Below the pieces are notes generated by a model. It was not told where the DNA came from. It made no database searches and worked only from the letters and a program-made list of their open reading frames with translations. The position numbers and the translations under genes are program-made. Of a DNA stretch of 10,498 nucleotides, positions 1-8,049 are shown in pieces; position 1 is the first letter of the stretch; the number at the start of each line of letters is the position of its first letter. This DNA comes from Bacilli bacterium. Lineage in GTDB: Bacteria; Bacillota_I; Bacilli_A; RF39; UBA660. The stretch covers positions 1-10,498 of the forward strand of contig JAQVZB010000036.1 of assembly GCA_029004695.1 (NCBI GenBank), read 5' to 3'.

Positions 1-38
1 ACTTTCTTTTTTTCTGTTAATTGAGTATAATTTTTCAT
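1..38 (-). CDS. 5' end of an unidentified gene, cut by the window edge
   Basis: Only the first 12 codons are inside the window (MKNYTQLTEKKK, next residue Val). The start is supported by a strong AGGAGG ribosome binding site (45-50) six bases upstream of the ATG, and by an extended -10 promoter before that. The N-terminus faintly recalls IS30-type transposase starts (MKxYxxLTxxER), but the Glu-Arg that usually follows is Lys-Lys here, so no function is assigned. It follows the acyl-CoA synthetase on the same strand but is separated from it by a strong terminator, so it is probably its own transcription unit. Confidence 0.5.
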   Translation of the reverse strand, partial: MKNYTQLTEKKK

Positions 39-70
39 AGAGCTCCTCCTTGCTGGGTGTGGGCTCTTTT

Positions 71-79
71 ATTATATCA
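71..79 (-). promoter_or_regulatory. Extended -10 promoter for the left-edge gene
   Basis: The minus strand reads TGATATAAT, a complete TGN-TATAAT extended -10 element. There is no good -35 hexamer, which extended -10 promoters can do without. Transcription would begin near 64, giving a leader of about 26 nt. The T-run of the preceding terminator directly abuts it. Confidence 0.45.
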
Positions 80-111
80 AAAAATCCCAACCGCTGGTGC
101 GGTTGAGATTT
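79..111 (-). terminator. Rho-independent terminator after the acyl-CoA synthetase gene
   Basis: On the minus strand the CAACCGC and GCGGTTG arms (99-105 and 88-94) close a 4-nt loop. A U-G pair and five more pairs (AAATC with GATTT) extend the stem to 13 bp, and it ends in a run of six T. It lies about 36 bp past the stop of the minus-strand ligase gene. Confidence 0.85.
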
Positions 112-119
112 CAATTTAG

Positions 120-148
120 GAAAAAAACAAATTAAATTTGTCTTTTTT
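120..148 (-). terminator. AT-rich hairpin directly after the ligase stop codon
   Basis: A-run, CAAAT, TAA, ATTTG, T-run: a short symmetrical stem flanked by A and T runs, ending at the TAA stop. Its stem has only one or two GC pairs, so by itself it is a weak terminator; the GC-rich hairpin at 79-111 is probably the main one. Confidence 0.4.
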
Positions 149-1895
149 ATTTTACATTACGATAATCTGACTTTCCTAATTTAGTTGTTGGCAAAGTTTC
201 TCGATAATCAATCGTTGCTGGTAACATATATTTGGCTAAATTCTTTTTACAATGTTCTTTTATTTCTTGATCTATTTTATCATTTTGTTTATAGTTTGGT
301 TTTAAAACCACATAAGCTTTTACTATTTCCCCCTTATAAGGATGAGGACCTCCAATTACAATTGATGTTAAGACTTTTGGATGTGAATTTATAATATTTT
401 CAACATGATTTGGATAAACATTATAACCAGAAGATATAATCATTCTTTTAATGCGTGATTTAAAAAATATCATTCCATCTTTATTCATGCAGCCCATATC
501 ACCAGTATGAAGCCATAGTTTTCCATCTTCATGATAACGAAGAGTTATTGCTGTTTCTTCTGGATCATCTAAATAACCTAACATAACTGTTGGACCCGAA
601 ACACATATTTCACCATCTTCATCATAATAAGCATTTTCTTCGGTTTCTGGTTTAACAATTTTAACAAAATTATCAGGATTAGGAATTCCAATACTTCCAG
701 GTAAAAAATTACCTACGGAAGTAACAGTAGCTGAAGATACACATTCTGTCATTCCCCAACCAACTCTTATTTCATTATCACAACCATGTTCTTTAAAATA
801 AGCATTTACTCTTGATTGTAACTCTGATGTTAAAGTATCTCCACCAGCTACAAGTGTTTTAACAAAAGATAATCCATTTGGTTTTAATTCCGTTTGTAAT
901 AAAGCTTCGAATAATGTTGGCACGCCTAAGATAAAATTAGGTTTATAAGTTTTAATTAATTTACCAAATTCTTCAGGAGTAAATTTAGGGATAATAATTG
1001 CTTTCATTCCTGCTACTAATACCGTATGAAAACATATTGCTAAACCAAAACCATGAAAAATCGGCATTATTGATAAAATACAATTACCAGGTTCAACCCC
1101 CGGACAAACAGTTCGATTTTGTAAAGCTGATACATTGAAATTATAACTACTATGCATTATCCCTTTTGGAGTTCCCGTAGTTCCACCACTATAAAGTATT
1201 ACGGCTAGTTCTTTAGGATCTTTTTTACTAATTATTAAATCTTCATTTCGACCTTCATAAATATAATCTTTCCATTTAATAACATTAGCAGTATAACTAT
1301 TTGCTTTTTTAATTTTTCGACCCTTTGTTAACCAAAATAATGACGAAGTAATCAAAGGCATACTTTCATTTACCCGAGCCAAAATTATTTTTTTTAATTT
1401 AACTTTACTTTTGATCGTATGTAATTTATCATATAGAGCATCTAATGCTAAAATATAATTACTTTGAGCTTTATTAAGACAAAATTCTATTTCTCCTTCA
1501 CTTGATAAAGGATGAACCATATTAGCTACTGCACCAATCATATTACATGCATAAAACATTATTATGGCTTCTGGAGTATTAGGCATTAAGATCGTAACAG
1601 TATCATTAGTTGTAACGCCAATATGTTGAAGACTCATTGCACATCTTCTGATTTGTTCATCAAATTTTTGATAAGTTACTTTAACCCCAAAATATTCATA
1701 AGCATAATAATTAGGATACTTAATAACTGATTCTTTTAATAATTCATAAATTGTACATTCTGGATAATCAATATGTTTAGGGTAATTTAAATCTTCATAA
1801 TATTTTAACCAAGGAGCTTCATCATTCAATTCATAATGTACTTTACTAACACCTTTGATTACGATATTTTTTAGATCTTTAATATTTAATTTCAT
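147..1895 (-). CDS. AMP-forming acyl-CoA synthetase-like ligase (ANL superfamily)
   Basis: The 582-aa protein activates a carboxylic acid as acyl-adenylate with ATP and most likely transfers it to CoA or a carrier thiol. The ANL motifs are all visible: the P-loop SGGTTGTPKG at 236-245, the GWGMTE motif at 379-384, the hinge-region TGD at 464-466 (Asp466), and the C-terminal catalytic lysine in KLGKSDY (Lys575). Length is normal for fatty acyl-CoA synthetases. It is cytosolic or membrane-peripheral, with no signal peptide. The substrate cannot be read from sequence; medium- or long-chain fatty acid is the family's commonest choice. The ATG at 1895 fits the family N-terminus, but its ribosome site is weak (AAGGGA about 11 nt upstream). 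It lies alone between the tRNA-Arg unit and its own terminator, so it is probably monocistronic. Confidence 0.85.
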   Translation of the reverse strand: MKLNIKDLKNIVIKGVSKVHYELNDEAPWLKYYEDLNYPKHIDYPECTIYELLKESVIKYPNYYAYEYFGVKVTYQKFDEQIRRCAMSLQHIGVTTNDTVTILMPNTPEAIIMFYACNMIGAVANMVHPLSSEGEIEFCLNKAQSNYILALDALYDKLHTIKSKVKLKKIILARVNESMPLITSSLFWLTKGRKIKKANSYTANVIKWKDYIYEGRNEDLIISKKDPKELAVILYSGGTTGTPKGIMHSSYNFNVSALQNRTVCPGVEPGNCILSIMPIFHGFGLAICFHTVLVAGMKAIIIPKFTPEEFGKLIKTYKPNFILGVPTLFEALLQTELKPNGLSFVKTLVAGGDTLTSELQSRVNAYFKEHGCDNEIRVGWGMTECVSSATVTSVGNFLPGSIGIPNPDNFVKIVKPETEENAYYDEDGEICVSGPTVMLGYLDDPEETAITLRYHEDGKLWLHTGDMGCMNKDGMIFFKSRIKRMIISSGYNVYPNHVENIINSHPKVLTSIVIGGPHPYKGEIVKAYVVLKPNYKQNDKIDQEIKEHCKKNLAKYMLPATIDYRETLPTTKLGKSDYRNVK

Positions 1896-1983
1896 TCAAC
1901 ATCTTTTCCCTTATTTTCTTTTAATAAATATAATTCATATTATTCAAATAAATATATATAAATTCTATTTCTTATCTATTTAA

Positions 1984-2006
1984 TAAAAAAACTACTTTTA
2001 TAGTAG
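1984..2006 (-). terminator. Terminator after tRNA-Arg
   Basis: On the minus strand a CTACT/AGTAG stem with a 5-nt loop is followed by seven T. It lies 14 bp past the CCA end of the tRNA, as expected for a single-gene tRNA unit. Confidence 0.7.
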
Positions 2007-2019
2007 CTTAAATTTTAAG

Positions 2020-2096
2020 TGGCGTCCTCGGGGCGATTCGAACGCTCGACCGTACGCTTAGAAGGCGTATGCTCTATCCTACTGAGCTACGAGGAC
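2020..2096 (-). tRNA. tRNA-Arg, anticodon UCU
   Basis: A 77-nt cloverleaf on the minus strand. The acceptor stem GTCCTCG pairs with CGAGGAC, followed by discriminator G and an encoded CCA. The D-arm is GCTC...GAGC. The anticodon stem TACGC/GCGTA carries loop CTTCTAA with anticodon TCT (plus-strand 2060-2062), reading AGA, a favoured Arg codon in AT-rich genomes. The variable loop has 5 nt and the T-loop is TTCGAAT. Oddity: the T-stem is GAGCG/CGCCC, with an A-C mismatch at its second pair. All other stems are intact and it has its own promoter and terminator, so the gene is probably functional. Confidence 0.97.
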
Positions 2097-2104
2097 ATAT
2101 ATAT

Positions 2105-2140
2105 AAGAAGCAAAATAATTATACTAAATATTTGCTTCTT
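2105..2140 (-). terminator. Hairpin after the ATP-grasp gene, possible terminator
   Basis: Ten-bp arms AAGAAGCAAA and TTTGCTTCTT (2105-2114 and 2131-2140) around a 16-nt AT-rich loop, 13 bp past the ATP-grasp stop codon. The 3' tail is TATATATA rather than a pure T-run, so termination may be leaky. The structure overlaps the tRNA promoter. Confidence 0.4.
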
Positions 2141-2146
2141 ATTCAA
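2118..2146 (-). promoter_or_regulatory. Sigma-A-type promoter of tRNA-Arg
   Basis: The minus strand has TTGAAT (2141-2146), a 17-nt spacer and a perfect TATAAT (2118-2123). Transcription would start near 2111, about 15 nt before the mature tRNA. The promoter sits inside the hairpin at 2105-2140: one arm forms the spacer and the -10 lies in the loop. Confidence 0.75.
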
Positions 2147-2153
2147 GTATTAA

Positions 2154-3143
2154 TTATTTAATTTCCATTACTTGTTGATATTTAGGTATTAATCCTTCCT
2201 TTTTATTATTTAAACTAGGTTTTATTTGAAAAACCCCAGGAAAAGAATTGCCTTCAATAATTAATGGGCCTTTATTAGTTATCGCAACATCCCAACCAAT
2301 ATATTTTATTTCCGGAACTAACATAGCGGCTTCTTTAACTAACTGACAAGCTTCTTCATACATTGGGATCGTAAAACCTAGTATATCTTTTTTAGTAATC
2401 GGATGAATATAATATATATTATCATTTTGATCAATTGCGGGAACAATTATTTTACCATTTTCATCAACAAAGGTATACATACCCCCACTAGAAAAATTAT
2501 CAATTACTCCACCATTACCTAATTTAAATACCGAATTAAGAATATAAGTATTATTACCATCATAAAAAGTGAATAATCTTAAGGTATTAACAGAATTACT
2601 ATATAATTCTGCTATCTTTTTATGTTGGTCAATATATTCTTCAATTAATACTTGATTATTATTAAGCAAATCATTAAATATTTTTTTAAGATCAGTTTTG
2701 TTAGTAATATTTATTTTTTGAATCCCATAGCCCCCTTCACCATCAAGAGGTTTTACAATAAACTGTTTATGTTTTTTAACAAATTGTTGAAATACTTTAT
2801 AATTATTTTTATTGATAAATAAATAATCTCTTTTAATATAGTCTTTAAATATTTTATTAAATTCTAATTTATTATCTAATTTATAAAAAGCACTTTTTTC
2901 GTTATATTTTTTAATGATTTTATTATTTTTAACTCTTGTTAAATAGGTTTTTCTTAATTTATGATTTAAATTATAAAATTCAAATTCTTGATAATCATAA
3001 TATCCGGCTCCATATGCAATTGCTGAATAAATAACATCTAAAAAAAGCAAAAAATAATTCTTTTTAGTTTTATGATTTATATTTCTAATTACTTTAAACA
3101 TTTTTTTAAAATTGATATTTTTAATCATTTTTAATTTTACCAT
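2154..3143 (-). CDS. ATP-grasp enzyme, sugar-transfer-associated type
   Basis: The 329-aa protein matches the ATP-grasp group often found in polysaccharide and cell-surface gene sets. Visible features are the ATP-binding lysine and glycine-rich loop in VKPLDGEGGYGI (130-141), the EEY segment near 168-170, and the C-terminal metal-binding strands GWDVA (283-287) and IEGN (296-299). The N-terminal third (about 40-110, with YYDYQEFEFYNL and RKTYLT) is also typical of this group. ATP-grasp enzymes form an acyl-phosphate and ligate it to an amine, thiol or hydroxyl; the substrate is unknown here. The ATG is chosen because GGAG lies 6 nt upstream, inside the end of the previous gene, whose stop is 1 bp away. 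It is therefore co-expressed with the SpoIIP-like protein, which suggests an envelope role by context only. Confidence 0.75.
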   Translation of the reverse strand: MVKLKMIKNINFKKMFKVIRNINHKTKKNYFLLFLDVIYSAIAYGAGYYDYQEFEFYNLNHKLRKTYLTRVKNNKIIKKYNEKSAFYKLDNKLEFNKIFKDYIKRDYLFINKNNYKVFQQFVKKHKQFIVKPLDGEGGYGIQKINITNKTDLKKIFNDLLNNNQVLIEEYIDQHKKIAELYSNSVNTLRLFTFYDGNNTYILNSVFKLGNGGVIDNFSSGGMYTFVDENGKIIVPAIDQNDNIYYIHPITKKDILGFTIPMYEEACQLVKEAAMLVPEIKYIGWDVAITNKGPLIIEGNSFPGVFQIKPSLNNKKEGLIPKYQQVMEIK

Positions 3144-3144
3144 C

Positions 3145-3477
3145 TTATTCTCCTGTAAATAAAGTTTTTAAAAATTTTGTTATTTTACTAACGCCATCTG
3201 TTAATACAACATCGATTGATTTACTTACATAAAAACCAAAATTAGAATATGAATTACGATAATCATTGACATCAGCTTTAATATAATCTTTAATATCTAC
3301 CGCTTTTCCTAGAGCAACATCTCTTTCAAATTCTTTAATAGCTTCACTTGTAAGTAAGGTGTTTTTTTGAAGATTAGTTTCATAATAACCAGTTTTACCC
3401 GAGAAATAAACTAAGCAAAAACTGATTAAGATAATATAAAAAATAAATTTAAATTTATTAGTTGGTTTTTTATCCAT
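3145..3477 (-). CDS. Small single-pass membrane protein of unknown function
   Basis: This 110-aa protein has a short positively charged N-terminus, one hydrophobic segment at about 10-26, then an extracytoplasmic domain of about 80 residues that is mixed charged and amphipathic, containing SGKTGYYE, ERDVALGK and a DYRNSYSNFGFYVSKSIDVV stretch. I recognise no named domain or catalytic motif. Its start overlaps the end of the SpoIIP-like gene by 8 bp and it has no strong ribosome site, so it is probably translated by coupling. It stops 1 bp before the ATP-grasp gene. Tight packing with a membrane-anchored peptidoglycan hydrolase suggests a partner or regulator of that enzyme; this is inference. 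Confidence 0.75.
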   Translation of the reverse strand: MDKKPTNKFKFIFYIILISFCLVYFSGKTGYYETNLQKNTLLTSEAIKEFERDVALGKAVDIKDYIKADVNDYRNSYSNFGFYVSKSIDVVLTDGVSKITKFLKTLFTGE

Positions 3478-4387
3478 TATCTTGACCCACTATAAATTCA
3501 ATAGCTTCCGCTAAAATATTGATACTGTTATAAACTTCATCAATCGTATTTTTTATTCCTCCTACTTCAATTAAAATGGTATTAACATTGAAATTTTGAT
3601 TATAAACACTATTTTTCCCATAATAATTATTTTTAATTATTCCGGGTTTGTTTTCTTTTATATAATCATATAATTTTACCATTAATTTATCATTTTGTAA
3701 ATAATTTTCATGATTCATGCCAACAACAAACATTAATTTAGCATATGATTTATCATCTTCAATATATCTATCAGTTACACTATCTCTATGAATATCGATA
3801 AAATATTTTACCGATGGATATTTTTTAGTTGCTTCATCTAATAATAACTTTGTTGCTTGATAGGAATTACTATAGTCCCAATTATTCATGTTTAAAATTG
3901 ATTTTATATTAGCTTCTTCAACTACTGAGTAAATATCTTTTTTTTCTAAGGCTTTTTGTAACATTACAGAAGCCATATAGACAGTTGGAGTGATATTATA
4001 GATACTTAAGGTGCCAGGGTCATAATTTTCACTTTGATGAGTATTATAAATATATATCATAGGATCTTTTATTTCTTTACTTACTTTAATTACTTTAGTT
4101 TGATTTTGATATTCTAACTTTTTAAAATTACTAAAGGTTAATTTTAAAAATGTATCCGGACTTACTAAATTCATATTTAATAAATCAATCACCGAAATTT
4201 CACCAATTAAATTATTAGATGCAATAGCTAAATATTCATTAACTCTTTTTTCATCACTCATTTTAATTTGATTTTTAAATAAAAATTTAATCGTTAAAAA
4301 ACAAGTTAAATAAATAATAAAAAGACATATTATTATTTTTAATATTTTAAAATTAGGTCTTTTTCGAGCAACAAATCTTTTTTTCAT
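3470..4387 (-). CDS. spoIIP: SpoIIP-like peptidoglycan hydrolase, membrane-anchored
   Basis: The 305-aa protein has one N-terminal membrane anchor (about 15-36) and an external SpoIIP domain. In Bacillus, SpoIIP is an amidase and endopeptidase that cleaves septal peptidoglycan during engulfment. Signature segments are IYNTHQSENY (His117, Glu120), FIDIHRDSV (His200), MFVVGMNHENY, and YNQNFN followed by ILIEVGG (Glu274). The zinc-binding histidines and catalytic glutamate of the family are thus present. The start is the ATG at 4387, with AGGTGA 5 nt upstream; a GTG 9 bp further up lies inside that site. Linker and domain are shorter than in Bacillus SpoIIP. It leads a unit with the 110-aa membrane protein and the ATP-grasp enzyme. 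Whether the host sporulates cannot be told from this window. Confidence 0.85.
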   Translation of the reverse strand: MKKRFVARKRPNFKILKIIICLFIIYLTCFLTIKFLFKNQIKMSDEKRVNEYLAIASNNLIGEISVIDLLNMNLVSPDTFLKLTFSNFKKLEYQNQTKVIKVSKEIKDPMIYIYNTHQSENYDPGTLSIYNITPTVYMASVMLQKALEKKDIYSVVEEANIKSILNMNNWDYSNSYQATKLLLDEATKKYPSVKYFIDIHRDSVTDRYIEDDKSYAKLMFVVGMNHENYLQNDKLMVKLYDYIKENKPGIIKNNYYGKNSVYNQNFNVNTILIEVGGIKNTIDEVYNSINILAEAIEFIVGQDNG

Positions 4388-4431
4388 AACTTTCACCTAT
4401 TATTAATATATAATTTTATAATTAAATATTA

Positions 4432-4437
4432 TGTCAA
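4432..4437 (-). promoter_or_regulatory. Candidate -35 element for the spoIIP unit
   Basis: A perfect TTGACA on the minus strand, next to the smc terminator and 45 bp before the spoIIP start. The matching -10 is unclear because the DNA beyond is nearly all A and T: TTATAT at an 18-nt spacing fits poorly and TATATT falls at 21 nt. Confidence 0.4.
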
Positions 4438-4440
4438 ATA

Positions 4441-4466
4441 AAAAAGGTTGCTTTTACAACCTTTTT
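4441..4466 (-). terminator. Terminator after smc
   Basis: A perfect 10-bp stem, AAAAAGGTTG with CAACCTTTTT, around a 6-nt loop, placed 2 bp past the smc stop. It is symmetrical and could also stop plus-strand transcripts. Confidence 0.85.
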
Positions 4467-4468
4467 TA

Positions 4469-7411
4469 TTAATCTAATTTAACACTAACTAATTTAGATA
4501 TACCTGATTCTTGCATCGTAATACCATACAAATTATTAATATATTCCATGGTTCTTTTTTTATGAGTAATGATTATAAATTGAGTATTTGAATTTAATTT
4601 TTTTAAATAATTGCCAAATATATCAACATTTACTTCATCTAAAGAAGCTTCTACTTCATCTAAAACACAAAATGGTACCGTTCTAATATTAAGAATCGCA
4701 AATAAAAGCGCTATAGCTGTTAAAGTTGATTCTCCTCCTGATAAATGTCTGGTACTTTTAATATCTTTTCCCGGAGGTTCAGCATGGATTTCTAATCCCG
4801 TATTTAGTATATCTTTAGAATCAGTTAAAATTAACTTACCTGTTCCTCCTTTAAATAATAAATTAAATACTTTGCTAAATTCTTTACTTAATTCATCAAA
4901 AGTAATAATTAGTTTTTCTTTCATTGTTTCATCTAATTCATTAATAACCACTAAAATATCACTTATTGAAGTGGTTAAATCTTCTTTTTGATTAGTTAAA
5001 AAAGTATATCTCGTATTAATTCTTTCGTATTCAGAAATTGAACCAGTATTAACATCTCCTAATAATTTTATATCATGTTTTAAAGAATTAACTTTACTTC
5101 GCGCTTCTTTTTCATTTTCTAAAAGTGGATATTCTTTTATTGCTTTTTCAAAGGTAAATCCATATTCTTCATTAAGTCTTAATAACAAGTTATCTAATTT
5201 AGTATCTAATTTACCTGAATTTACTTCTACTTCTTTAAGTTCATTTAATTTTTTATTATAATTACTATTAATTTTTCGATTATTGTTTTCTAGTTCATTT
5301 ATTTCACTTTGAAGATCATTCTTAGTTAACTTTAATTTATTAATCGTTAATTCTAAATTTTCTTTCTTAGCTTTGATATCATAATATTCTTTAAGAATGG
5401 TTTCAATTTCATTATCAATCTTATTATTTAAAATACCTGATGTTCCCTTTTGTTCATTAATAATATTATTTAATTCATGTTCTAAAGAAGCAATATTATT
5501 ATACTTTCTTAAGATGTTTTCTTTTAAATAATTAATATTATTAGTACTTTCAAATAATTTATTTTCAAGGATTTTTATTTGATTATTATTTTCATTTAAT
5601 TTTTCTTCTTTTAATTTAAGATTATTTATTTTTTCTTTTGATAATAATAATAATTTTTCTAGCTCATATTTTTGTGATGCTAATCCTAAAATTTTATTAG
5701 TTGATCCTCCGGTTATACTACCACCAGCTGCAATTACATCACCATCTAGAGTTACGATTTTATACATATAATTAATTAATTTACCAATTCGATTAGCATT
5801 AGTTAAATTATCAATAATAATTACATTACCTAATTGATTTAAAATAATATTGCGGTAAATAGAATTATATTTAACTAAATCAGAAGCTTTACCAATAAAA
5901 GAAGGATTATTATTTATTTTACTTAAAGTTGTAGCATCTACTCCCCGAGGTTTTATAGCGCTAATAGGAAAAAAGGTTGCTCGTCCTAAAGATTTACTTT
6001 TTAAATAATTAATAGCTTCTTTAGCATTTAGATCATTATCAACAACGATTACATTAGCTAAATAACCTAAAGTAATATCAATTGCCGTACTATATTTTTC
6101 TTCCGTTTCAATTAATTTCCCAAGGCAATCATGAATCCCATTTAATCTTTGATTATTCAAAATACTTTTGACTGCAAAGGGAAGTTTATTATCATTTTCA
6201 ATATTTTCTTTTAAGATATCGATTTTATTTTTTAAAGTTAAATCCTCTTTATTAAGAATAGATAAATCATTAAGTAAAATATTTCTTTTGATATTTAAAG
6301 TTTTTAAATCTTGAACCAAATTATTATTTATTTCGGTTTTATCTTTTAATTCGTTTTCTTTAAGATTAGTATCTTCTTTACTTAATTTAAGATTATTTCT
6401 ATATTCTAATTCTTTTTCTTTTAAATTAACTAAATTTGATTCTAATTTAAGATCATCAACCTGATATTTTTTTCTTTCTAGCATCACTTGTTTTTCTGAA
6501 GATATAACACTTAATCGATGAGATAATTCAAGTAAATTATCTTGTTTAAGATTTAATTCTTCATCTAATTTTAATAATTTTAATTTTAGCTTTTCGATTT
6601 TTGCTGCATCAATTGTATTACTATTATCCATTGTTAATATTTCATTATTTAATATTTCAGCTTTATTTTTATATTCTTCATAACTTTTACTAATATTTTT
6701 AATGTCATAAGCTAACAAAGCTTTTTCAGTATTCTCAAGTAAATCTTTATAAGATAAATATTTAGTAGCGATTTCAGCTTGTAATTTAAGGGGTTCTAAA
6801 TTAACTGATAATTCATCAATAATTAAATTTATTTTAACTAAATTATCGTTTGTTTTATCTAGTTTTCTTAAAGTTTCTTCTTTTCTTTTCTTATATTTTA
6901 ATACTCCAGCCGCTTCTTCTAAAATAAATCTTTTCTCAAGCGGTTTACTATTGATAATATCACCAATTTTACCTTGGGAAATAATTGATAAAGAATTAAC
7001 ACTTGTTCCCGAATCAATAAATAAATTTGTAATATCTTTTAATCTAACTATTTCATTATTTAGATAATATTCATTATCACCAGTTGAATATAAAATTCTT
7101 TTTATTTCAACTTCAGATAAATCCGTATTTAAATAATAATCACTATTATCAAAAGTTAATGATACCCATGCTCTAGTTAAAGGTTTTCGAGATTTTGAAC
7201 CATTAAAAATAACATCAATCATGGCTTTATCACCACGTAAATCTTTAACTGATTGTTCGCCTAAAACCCATTTAATTGCATCAACTATATTACTTTTTCC
7301 ACTTCCATTAGGTCCAACTATACCAGTTATACCATCTTTTATATCAATCGTTACTTTATCAGCAAAACTTTTGAATCCGTGGATGCTTATTCTAAGTAGT
7401 TTCAATTTCAT
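4469..7411 (-). CDS. smc: Chromosome segregation protein SMC
   Basis: SMC is the ATPase core of the bacterial condensin that, with ScpA and ScpB, organises and separates the chromosome. Seen in order are: Walker A GPNGSGKS (33-40), Q-loop SQGKI (145-149), the EEAAGV segment (165-170), a first coiled-coil arm (about 171-410), the hinge (about 411-575, ending in the glycine-rich DGDVIAAGGSITGGS), a second arm, signature LSGGE (890-894), Walker B ending in VLDE (Asp918, Glu919) and the D-loop SLDE. At 980 aa it is clearly shorter than the roughly 1,150-1,190 aa of most bacterial SMCs; head and hinge are complete, so the arms are short. The ATG overlaps the rnc stop as ATGA, coupling the two genes. 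AGGTGA touches this ATG, so the TTG two codons later, at better spacing, may be the true start. A terminator follows. Confidence 0.97.
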   Translation of the reverse strand: MKLKLLRISIHGFKSFADKVTIDIKDGITGIVGPNGSGKSNIVDAIKWVLGEQSVKDLRGDKAMIDVIFNGSKSRKPLTRAWVSLTFDNSDYYLNTDLSEVEIKRILYSTGDNEYYLNNEIVRLKDITNLFIDSGTSVNSLSIISQGKIGDIINSKPLEKRFILEEAAGVLKYKKRKEETLRKLDKTNDNLVKINLIIDELSVNLEPLKLQAEIATKYLSYKDLLENTEKALLAYDIKNISKSYEEYKNKAEILNNEILTMDNSNTIDAAKIEKLKLKLLKLDEELNLKQDNLLELSHRLSVISSEKQVMLERKKYQVDDLKLESNLVNLKEKELEYRNNLKLSKEDTNLKENELKDKTEINNNLVQDLKTLNIKRNILLNDLSILNKEDLTLKNKIDILKENIENDNKLPFAVKSILNNQRLNGIHDCLGKLIETEEKYSTAIDITLGYLANVIVVDNDLNAKEAINYLKSKSLGRATFFPISAIKPRGVDATTLSKINNNPSFIGKASDLVKYNSIYRNIILNQLGNVIIIDNLTNANRIGKLINYMYKIVTLDGDVIAAGGSITGGSTNKILGLASQKYELEKLLLLSKEKINNLKLKEEKLNENNNQIKILENKLFESTNNINYLKENILRKYNNIASLEHELNNIINEQKGTSGILNNKIDNEIETILKEYYDIKAKKENLELTINKLKLTKNDLQSEINELENNNRKINSNYNKKLNELKEVEVNSGKLDTKLDNLLLRLNEEYGFTFEKAIKEYPLLENEKEARSKVNSLKHDIKLLGDVNTGSISEYERINTRYTFLTNQKEDLTTSISDILVVINELDETMKEKLIITFDELSKEFSKVFNLLFKGGTGKLILTDSKDILNTGLEIHAEPPGKDIKSTRHLSGGESTLTAIALLFAILNIRTVPFCVLDEVEASLDEVNVDIFGNYLKKLNSNTQFIIITHKKRTMEYINNLYGITMQESGISKLVSVKLD

Positions 7412-8049
7412 TCACCTGCTTTTTTCTTTATCGCATCATGAGCGGCATTTTGTTCAGCTTCCTTTTTACTTTTGCCACGACCTTTACCATATACTATATT
7501 ATTAATCATAACTTCGACTTCATAAGTGCGATCATGTGATGGACCAATTTCTTTGACAACATTATAACTAACCGTATTGCGATCAGTTTGAACTAATTCT
7601 TGAAAATGAGATTTATAATCACTTAAAAAAACAATATCTTTTTTAATATAAGGAATAACTAAATTTAAAACAAAGTCTTTAACTTTATCATAACCATTAG
7701 TTAAATAAATAGCAGCTACTATACTTTCAAAAATATCAGCAACAATAGTTTCATTTACTTGCTTTTCAAGTCCATGACCTAATTTTATATCTTTAATAAT
7801 ATCAATATCTTTTGCATAAGCAAATAAAGCACTTTCACATACATAACTTGCTCTTATTTTTGACATTTCTCCTTCATCATAATTAGTATTATTATATAAA
7901 TATTCACTTAAAATAAGCTGAAGCACAGCATCGCCTAAATATTCAAGCCTTTCATAACTTATCCCACCATTTTCATTAGCATATGATGAATGAGTCAAGG
8001 CAACATTAAATAATTCATTATTTTTTATTCCATATTTACTTAATTTCAC
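7408..8049 (-). CDS. rnc: Ribonuclease III
   Basis: RNase III cuts double-stranded RNA in rRNA precursors, some mRNAs and sense-antisense duplexes, acting as a homodimer with Mg2+. Numbering from this start (213 aa), the catalytic signature ERLEYLGDAV is at about 33-42, and the second acidic cluster DIFESIVAAIYL at about 105-116. A double-stranded-RNA-binding domain runs from about 144 to the end (SHFQELVQ through KSKKEAEQNAAHDAI). Start choice: two in-frame GTG codons lie 9 bp apart. The second (8047-8049) is preferred because AGGTGA sits 5 nt before it, whereas the upstream GTG at 8056-8058 lies inside that site; using it would add 3 residues. It overlaps smc by 4 bp. The rnc-smc pair is conserved in Firmicutes, but the fatty-acid genes often upstream are replaced here by a divergent accessory cassette. 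Confidence 0.95.
   Translation of the reverse strand: MKLSKYGIKNNELFNVALTHSSYANENGGISYERLEYLGDAVLQLILSEYLYNNTNYDEGEMSKIRASYVCESALFAYAKDIDIIKDIKLGHGLEKQVNETIVADIFESIVAAIYLTNGYDKVKDFVLNLVIPYIKKDIVFLSDYKSHFQELVQTDRNTVSYNVVKEIGPSHDRTYEVEVMINNIVYGKGRGKSKKEAEQNAAHDAIKKKAGE

Noticed and set aside
1..111. Left end read as an IS30-type insertion sequence (start MKNYTQLTEKKK plus a nearby inverted repeat)
   Set aside because: Only 12 codons are visible and the diagnostic Glu-Arg is missing. The inverted repeat is better explained as the terminator of the ligase gene, with a T-run on the minus strand.
4611..4991. Plus-strand open frames at 185-394, 4611-4991, 7221-7505 and minus-strand 9808-10014
   Set aside because: Each lies opposite a well-supported gene, has no family resemblance and no ribosome site of its own; they are shadows.
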